This document shows positions 5,917 through 9,690 of a DNA stretch of 9,690 bases, one piece after another. The position numbers were made by a program, and so were the translations under genes. This DNA comes from an uncultured Lewinella sp. Its GTDB lineage: Bacteria; Bacteroidota; Bacteroidia; Chitinophagales; Saprospiraceae. Below the pieces are notes generated by a model. It saw nothing but the letters and a program-made list of their open reading frames with translations. It made no database searches and was not told where the DNA came from. Location of the stretch: positions 1-9,690 of the forward strand of contig CALIGP010000415.1 in assembly GCA_938021455.1 (NCBI GenBank), written 5' to 3'. Within the stretch, counting starts at the first letter, position 1. Each line of letters opens with the position of its first letter.

Positions 5917-8726
5917 CAGCTGATCTTTTTGGGTTGAGAAAGGTTCGTTGCGGTGACTTGCAGTGGCGTATCCAGGTGAGGGTAGCGGCGGCGCAGGTCG
6001 TTAAGAATTTGCAGGCATCTGGCCCGGTCGCCGATGGCGATGGTGAGCATCAATCGTTCTAATAGCGGGATGACGAGTTGAGCCGTCGATTCGTTCTTTG
6101 CACTTTCGCTTGCCAGAAAGGTGAAGACCCGGTCTTTGGCAACTCGTCCACGGCTGATTTGACTCAGTAAAGTCTTAAAGAAGGGTTCCAGCTGTTCAAT
6201 GACTTCCGGTTGGCCGGTAGCATGCGTTTCCAACCAGTTAGCGGCAAAGCCTTGTACCTGCCGACCAGGGTGCTGACTGGCGCGGAGCAGAAAATCAGTC
6301 GCCTCTGTTTTACCCACGTAGCGTTCAACGAACTCCAGCGTAAATACCTGGACGTCTTCGCGAGGGATATCTAAGAGCGCAATCAACACTTCCGGTGTCC
6401 AGTCACGGGCCGTCAGACGATCGCGCAGAAACTGCTTGGCGAACGTACGACTGTCTTCCCAGTGGGTGTCAAATAAGCGGACGAAATCCAGCACTTCGTA
6501 AACCGACCGGTCGGCGCTGGTGGTAAGCCGTTGATGGGCAAATTCCCGAACGTCTACCCAGTCGTGGCGGCCCAACTCTACCAGTTCGTTGGTGGAGAGC
6601 GTACCCGTTGATTTGCGGTCGGTCAGCGCGACGAATCCAACCTGTTGAGCCGGGACTTTGCGGCTGCGAAGTAGTTTCCAAATCTCCTCATCGGATACTT
6701 CCGTCAGGTAGGGACGGATGGGCGCATGACAGAGTAACTCACTGATCGTAGCGTGGATTTCAGTCGCCTGTCCTCGCATGCGGAGGAAATCGACGAGCGT
6801 AGTGACCAGTTCTTTCCCGAAATCAGGATATTGCTGTGCCAGCTTGCGGGCAATTGGTACGGCTACGTCACGTATCTCCTCGGGCTCGGCTACGCACATG
6901 CCCAGTACCGTTTCACGATGATTAGCGTAAAGATTTTCTAAGGGTAGTGTACCGAAAATCTCGATGCCCGCGGCGCGGACTTCCACGTGTTCGGCGGTCA
7001 TCAGTTGTAGGATGAGGGCATAGGGCTGGGGCTGGCGTTCTCGTAGTAACCTGGCAGCCAGTAGCCCGGCGGCGGGCAGCGGGTGCCGGGCCAGCGCGCT
7101 GAGTTGCTCTTCCGAAATTTGCGCCAGCTCGGCAGCATGGAACCGTTCCAGCCAGGCCAGAGCGAAGGCTAAGCGAGTGGGGTCCTTCTCGGTAAGCAGA
7201 GGGACGAAAACTAAGCCAAATTTCGACTTCAGATTATTCGCCACCCAGTCACGTAGTGCTTCTTGCTCGTGTACAATCAGGGCGTAGGTGATAGCGTCAG
7301 TAACCAGCTCCGGCCGGTTAGTAAGAACTAGAGGCACTAGACCGTTAATGCCTTCGTGTTGTGACACCAGCATTTTATCAATGTCAGTAGCCGTAAGAGC
7401 CGCGCTAAAGTCGGGCTTAGCCGTAAAGACCCGCAAGGAGAAATCTTGCACCAGCCGCATGGTTGATTCACCAAGCAAACGAATGATGGGCTCTGGCCGC
7501 TCATCCCAAAGAGGGGCGTAGCGCTCCCGCCGACCAGTTAGGGCGGTGAAGGGCTGGGAGCCACTGACGAAAGTCTTGGTGGAGTCGATCTCATAGCCTG
7601 TTTCGCCGCCGTTGACGATCCAGTGCAAGGGCACCAGGTCCGCCGCTTCAGGGTAATAAATTTTGTATTGTACGTACCGGTGCCTGCGGGCTTTCTGATC
7701 GTAAACGTAACGGCCGGTCGATTCTTCAGAGGGCGGCTCTACAGTTTGATCGTTGAGGGCCAACAGGATATTGGTAGCCATGTCTACGTAGCCTTTTCCA
7801 TACTGGCTGTTACCTAAAGTGGTCAGCAAGCGGTAGCCCCGCCGTAGGAGACTTTGACGAGTAGCAGGGGTGAAGCCCCACTTTGTATTTCGTTGTTTAC
7901 TCATCTCCGCGAGGGAGGTGGGGTTTTGCCAGTCGTAAGGCATCGCTGGGTGGTAGGCGGAGCGGCTACGTAAAACCGAACGCCAGCGGCCACCAATCTC
8001 TTTATAGTCATACCGTCTTTGGACGGAGGACACTGGAACTCCTTTCCAGATCCAGCAAAAGAGTGCGCCAACCGTTGGGTAATCCGCCAGCTGTTCGGCG
8101 GCCTTGAGGATGTAGCGGAGGGGCTGAAAGTAGTTGCCCCGCTGTGGTAAACTCACAAGGTAGAGCACCAGCGATGGCAACAAAGAGGGAGACTCCGCAT
8201 AGAGACTTAAATAGAGTGGGTAGAGCCAGTCGTTGACCTCGTCGTCCCGTGTCATTTCCTGCAAACGACTGTTGAGGCCTTCCGGTGTTGTAACCCCGGA
8301 AAAGGAACTGAGGTCAGACAAGTGAACGGCCTCCAACTTACCCCCTAGCTGCAGGATACTCTGCCGCGCGGCTCGCACTATAATAGCGGAGGATTTATGC
8401 TGACGGCGTAATTCTTCCACCAGCGGAATGTGCTCTTTCGTACCGATTATGCCAAGTGTCCGGACGAAAGCATGAACGTCGAATTCCGCGACCAATAAAG
8501 GCCGTACGGCCAGCAGAGCATCGATGGCTCCCGTAATCCGTAGTTCTCCTACGCGGTAGAGTAGGCGGCTGAGCTTCCAACCGTTCTTTTGATGGCTGAA
8601 GTCAATCACTTTACCCGTTGCGGGTAGGGTGTAAACACCGTCGCCACCAGCAGCATGATCCGCAACATACCGCAAGCGGGCGGTAATGGCTTCAGCACGT
8701 TCCTGTATTTGCAGTGGTGTTAGCAT
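5916..8726 (-). CDS. Large HEAT/ARM-like helical-repeat protein of the retron operon
   Basis: A 936-aa soluble, mostly helical protein, first gene of the retron operon. Repeats with HEAT-like spacing are clearest in the C-terminal half: HVEVRAAGIEIFGTL (580-594), HDWVDVREFAHQRL (721-734), REDVQVFTLEFVERYVG (789-805) and HPGRQVQGFAANWLETHA (819-836). A further helical block lies at about 60-130 (DVHAFVRTLGIIGTKEHIPLV). The middle (about 230-410), rich in Tyr, Arg and Trp, is less repetitive. No Walker motif, nuclease motif, signal peptide or membrane segment is visible. HEAT arrays are scaffolds for binding protein or nucleic acid, so this could be the sensor or platform that works with the SWIM partner. 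A Bacteroidota-type promoter lies just upstream of the ATG (8724-8726). Confidence 0.8.
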   Translation of the reverse strand: MLTPLQIQERAEAITARLRYVADHAAGGDGVYTLPATGKVIDFSHQKNGWKLSRLLYRVGELRITGAIDALLAVRPLLVAEFDVHAFVRTLGIIGTKEHIPLVEELRRQHKSSAIIVRAARQSILQLGGKLEAVHLSDLSSFSGVTTPEGLNSRLQEMTRDDEVNDWLYPLYLSLYAESPSLLPSLVLYLVSLPQRGNYFQPLRYILKAAEQLADYPTVGALFCWIWKGVPVSSVQRRYDYKEIGGRWRSVLRSRSAYHPAMPYDWQNPTSLAEMSKQRNTKWGFTPATRQSLLRRGYRLLTTLGNSQYGKGYVDMATNILLALNDQTVEPPSEESTGRYVYDQKARRHRYVQYKIYYPEAADLVPLHWIVNGGETGYEIDSTKTFVSGSQPFTALTGRRERYAPLWDERPEPIIRLLGESTMRLVQDFSLRVFTAKPDFSAALTATDIDKMLVSQHEGINGLVPLVLTNRPELVTDAITYALIVHEQEALRDWVANNLKSKFGLVFVPLLTEKDPTRLAFALAWLERFHAAELAQISEEQLSALARHPLPAAGLLAARLLRERQPQPYALILQLMTAEHVEVRAAGIEIFGTLPLENLYANHRETVLGMCVAEPEEIRDVAVPIARKLAQQYPDFGKELVTTLVDFLRMRGQATEIHATISELLCHAPIRPYLTEVSDEEIWKLLRSRKVPAQQVGFVALTDRKSTGTLSTNELVELGRHDWVDVREFAHQRLTTSADRSVYEVLDFVRLFDTHWEDSRTFAKQFLRDRLTARDWTPEVLIALLDIPREDVQVFTLEFVERYVGKTEATDFLLRASQHPGRQVQGFAANWLETHATGQPEVIEQLEPFFKTLLSQISRGRVAKDRVFTFLASESAKNESTAQLVIPLLERLMLTIAIGDRARCLQILNDLRRRYPHLDTPLQVTATNLSQPKKIS

Positions 8727-8730
8727 CTTT

Positions 8731-8799
8731 CAACTATTTGTTGTTGTTAATTGGCTGATGCAAATATATGCTTACTTAAATTGATTGTGCAACTATTTG
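8731..8799. repeat. Direct repeat CAACTATTTG flanking the operon promoter
   Basis: The same ten bases occur at 8731-8740 and 8790-8799. The first lies just upstream of the HEAT-like gene start, the second overlaps the -33 element. A regulator bound at both could close or loop the promoter. Two 10-base copies in AT-rich DNA could also be chance. Confidence 0.4.
8761..8793 (-). promoter_or_regulatory. Bacteroidota-type promoter of the retron operon
   Basis: On the minus strand GTTG (8790-8793) is followed after 21 bases by TATATTTG (8761-8768), a full match to the -7 consensus TAnnTTTG with spacing in the accepted range. Transcription would begin near 8754, leaving a leader of about 27 bases before the HEAT-like gene. 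I see no equally good promoter between the SWIM gene and the ncRNAs, so the whole operon may depend on this one. Confidence 0.65.
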
Positions 8800-8831
8800 G
8801 TTATTTTATTTTAAATTTTATTAAAAATAAC
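8800..8831. repeat. AT-rich inverted repeat upstream of the operon promoter
   Basis: GTTATTTT (8800-8807) and AAAATAAC (8824-8831) are perfect inverted arms around an A/T-only centre. It lies in a very AT-rich block (about 8770-8870) directly upstream of the -33 element. It may act as an UP-like or protein-binding region, or as the end of the TonB_C transcript coming from the right. Confidence 0.35.
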
Positions 8832-8945
8832 TTTTTTGATTATATTTTTTAGCTTTTTTGATCTGCTTTTGGCTAAAGTATCCTGAAACGGTTGTTTGCT
8901 CCTCTCCAGGGAATAGGTTGCCAGATCGAGTAAATGAGTGGTAGA

Positions 8946-9368
8946 CTACCTCAGCCGAAAACGTAGCGGCACCATCAGTGTTCCGGCTACTGGCTGACCG
9001 TTTTCGACTGCAGGGAGTATCCAAGTCAGGTTTTCGGTAGCTACCAGTGCGGCTTCATCCAGTAGAGAATGGACGCTGCGAACGAGCTGCCGTTCGGTCA
9101 CCCAGCCACAGGCGTCAACGCTAATGGCCACTACGACGGTGCCTTCAATATTGTTTTCCTGGGCCAGGGAGGGGTAGCTTACATGAGTATTGTAAAAGTC
9201 AACAAAGTCAAAGGCTTCTGGCATGCTTGGTACCTGGCAGGGAGCCTTCTTGTTTGGCGTAGTGGCGGCGGCGATTTCGGCGGTTATGGTGAAACTGCTA
9301 TATAGCTGAGCGTGGAGGCTAAAGGCCGTAACACAAACCAGGAGGAATGTGATAATAAAGGACTTCAT
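8946..9368 (-). CDS. Secreted TonB C-terminal domain protein
   Basis: A 140-aa protein with a clear signal peptide (residues 1-20, cleavage after SLHA before Q). The mature part matches the TonB C-terminal fold: YPSLAQENNIEGTVVV (65-80), a SVDACGWV turn, a helix LLDEAALVA, then NGQPVAGTLMVPLRFRLR at the end. TonB normally has an N-terminal inner-membrane anchor and a Pro-rich spacer that carry energy to outer-membrane receptors; both are absent. Standalone secreted TonB_C proteins are common in Bacteroidota, and their role is mostly unknown. Mature-part cysteines C44 and C87 could form a disulfide. It is separated from the retron operon by about 220 AT-rich bases and probably unrelated to it. 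Confidence 0.85.
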   Translation of the reverse strand: MKSFIITFLLVCVTAFSLHAQLYSSFTITAEIAAATTPNKKAPCQVPSMPEAFDFVDFYNTHVSYPSLAQENNIEGTVVVAISVDACGWVTERQLVRSVHSLLDEAALVATENLTWILPAVENGQPVAGTLMVPLRFRLR

Positions 9369-9535
9369 AATGGGTGGTTTTGGTTATTGTTGACCCAAAG
9401 GTGAAGGCAAAAAACACCGGATGCTCTTGAATTCTGGTGAATGGTCGGGATTAGTATATGAACGGTTGTGAAGGGTGAATGAGAAGCAATAGCGCCGAAA
9501 TAGCTACCTTCCCAAAAGATCAAAGAACCCAACCA
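9369..9535. other. Divergent intergenic region between the TonB_C gene and the hydrolase
   Basis: These 167 bases separate two genes that start outward, so promoters in both directions are expected. On the minus strand CACCTTTG, about 30 bases before the TonB_C start, is one base off TAnnTTTG but has no convincing -33 box. I found no strong plus-strand promoter. Confidence 0.4.
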
Positions 9536-9690
9536 ATGCGCCAATTACTCCCCCTGCTCTTTCTACTCTTCCTCTGCACCTGCGCCTGCGCCCAAAGCAG
9601 CCGCGAATACCTCGAACTCGCCGAACTCGCCGAAATCGAGCAAATGCACATGGCGCCGATGCGCGACGGCATTCGCCTGCGGACAGACGT
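9536..9690 (+). CDS. Secreted CocE/NonD-type hydrolase (partial, N-terminus only)
   Basis: The frame opens at ATG 9536-9538 and runs off the right edge after 51 codons. Residues 1-20 form a Leu-rich signal peptide ending CACAQ, typical of Bacteroidota secreted proteins; cysteines in this stretch leave a lipoprotein signal possible. After a short Glu/Leu-rich linker comes HMAPMRDGIRLRTDV, which matches the opening of CocE/NonD and X-Pro dipeptidyl-peptidase (S15) hydrolases (MRDG-x-x-L-x-TDV). Those are serine hydrolases acting on acyl esters or proline-containing peptides. The catalytic triad is outside the window, so activity cannot be judged. Confidence 0.65.
   Translation, partial: MRQLLPLLFLLFLCTCACAQSSREYLELAELAEIEQMHMAPMRDGIRLRTD

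Noticed and set aside
2238..8726. Many plus-strand open frames of 60-120 codons opposite the retron genes
   Set aside because: They are antisense shadows of the long minus-strand genes, with low-complexity, family-less translations.
8821..9024. 67-codon minus-strand frame between the TonB_C and HEAT-like genes
   Set aside because: It overlaps the end of the TonB_C gene in another frame and runs into Lys/Asn/Tyr-rich translation of AT-rich spacer; no coding signs.

Overview
The window looks like part of a Bacteroidota chromosome. This rests on three things: a good match to the Bacteroidota promoter (TTG, 21 bases, TATATTTG) before the long operon; a short Crp/Fnr-type regulator and a secreted TonB C-terminal domain protein of the kind common in that phylum; and weak use of Shine-Dalgarno sites. 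The exact genus cannot be read from the sequence; a marine or soil Saprospiria/Cytophagia-type organism is a guess.

The central feature is a minus-strand retron-type operon at about 8793-2238. In transcription order it holds a 936-aa helical-repeat (HEAT-like) protein, a 543-aa protein ending in a SWIM zinc finger (1-base gene overlap), two tandem diverged copies of a structured non-coding RNA, and a retron reverse transcriptase. The RT carries the retron hallmarks NAxxH and VTG, plus YADD. Each RNA copy has the layout expected of a retron msr-msd: an end-closing a1/a2 helix, a GC-rich msr hairpin, a conserved linker and a long msd hairpin. The copies are about 86% identical over about 213 columns, and roughly half of their differences fall in compensating pairs (five in the msd stem, two in a1/a2, one in the msr hairpin). 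This shows selected structure and suggests that both copies work. A retron with two tandem ncRNAs and HEAT plus SWIM partners is the most unusual item here. By analogy with known tripartite retrons it is probably an anti-phage defence or toxin-antitoxin-like system, with the RT and msDNA restraining or activating the HEAT/SWIM partners.

Left flank (1-2237), all minus strand: a partial DUF4406 / nucleoside 2-deoxyribosyltransferase-like gene, a Crp/Fnr-family regulator, a Gfo/Idh/MocA oxidoreductase, and a 210-base gap with a strong hairpin just past the RT stop. Right flank (8727-9690): an AT-rich promoter region, a secreted TonB_C domain protein on the minus strand, and the first 51 codons of a secreted CocE/NonD (peptidase S15-like) hydrolase on the plus strand. 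The flanking genes look like ordinary housekeeping or accessory metabolism, with no visible link to the retron.
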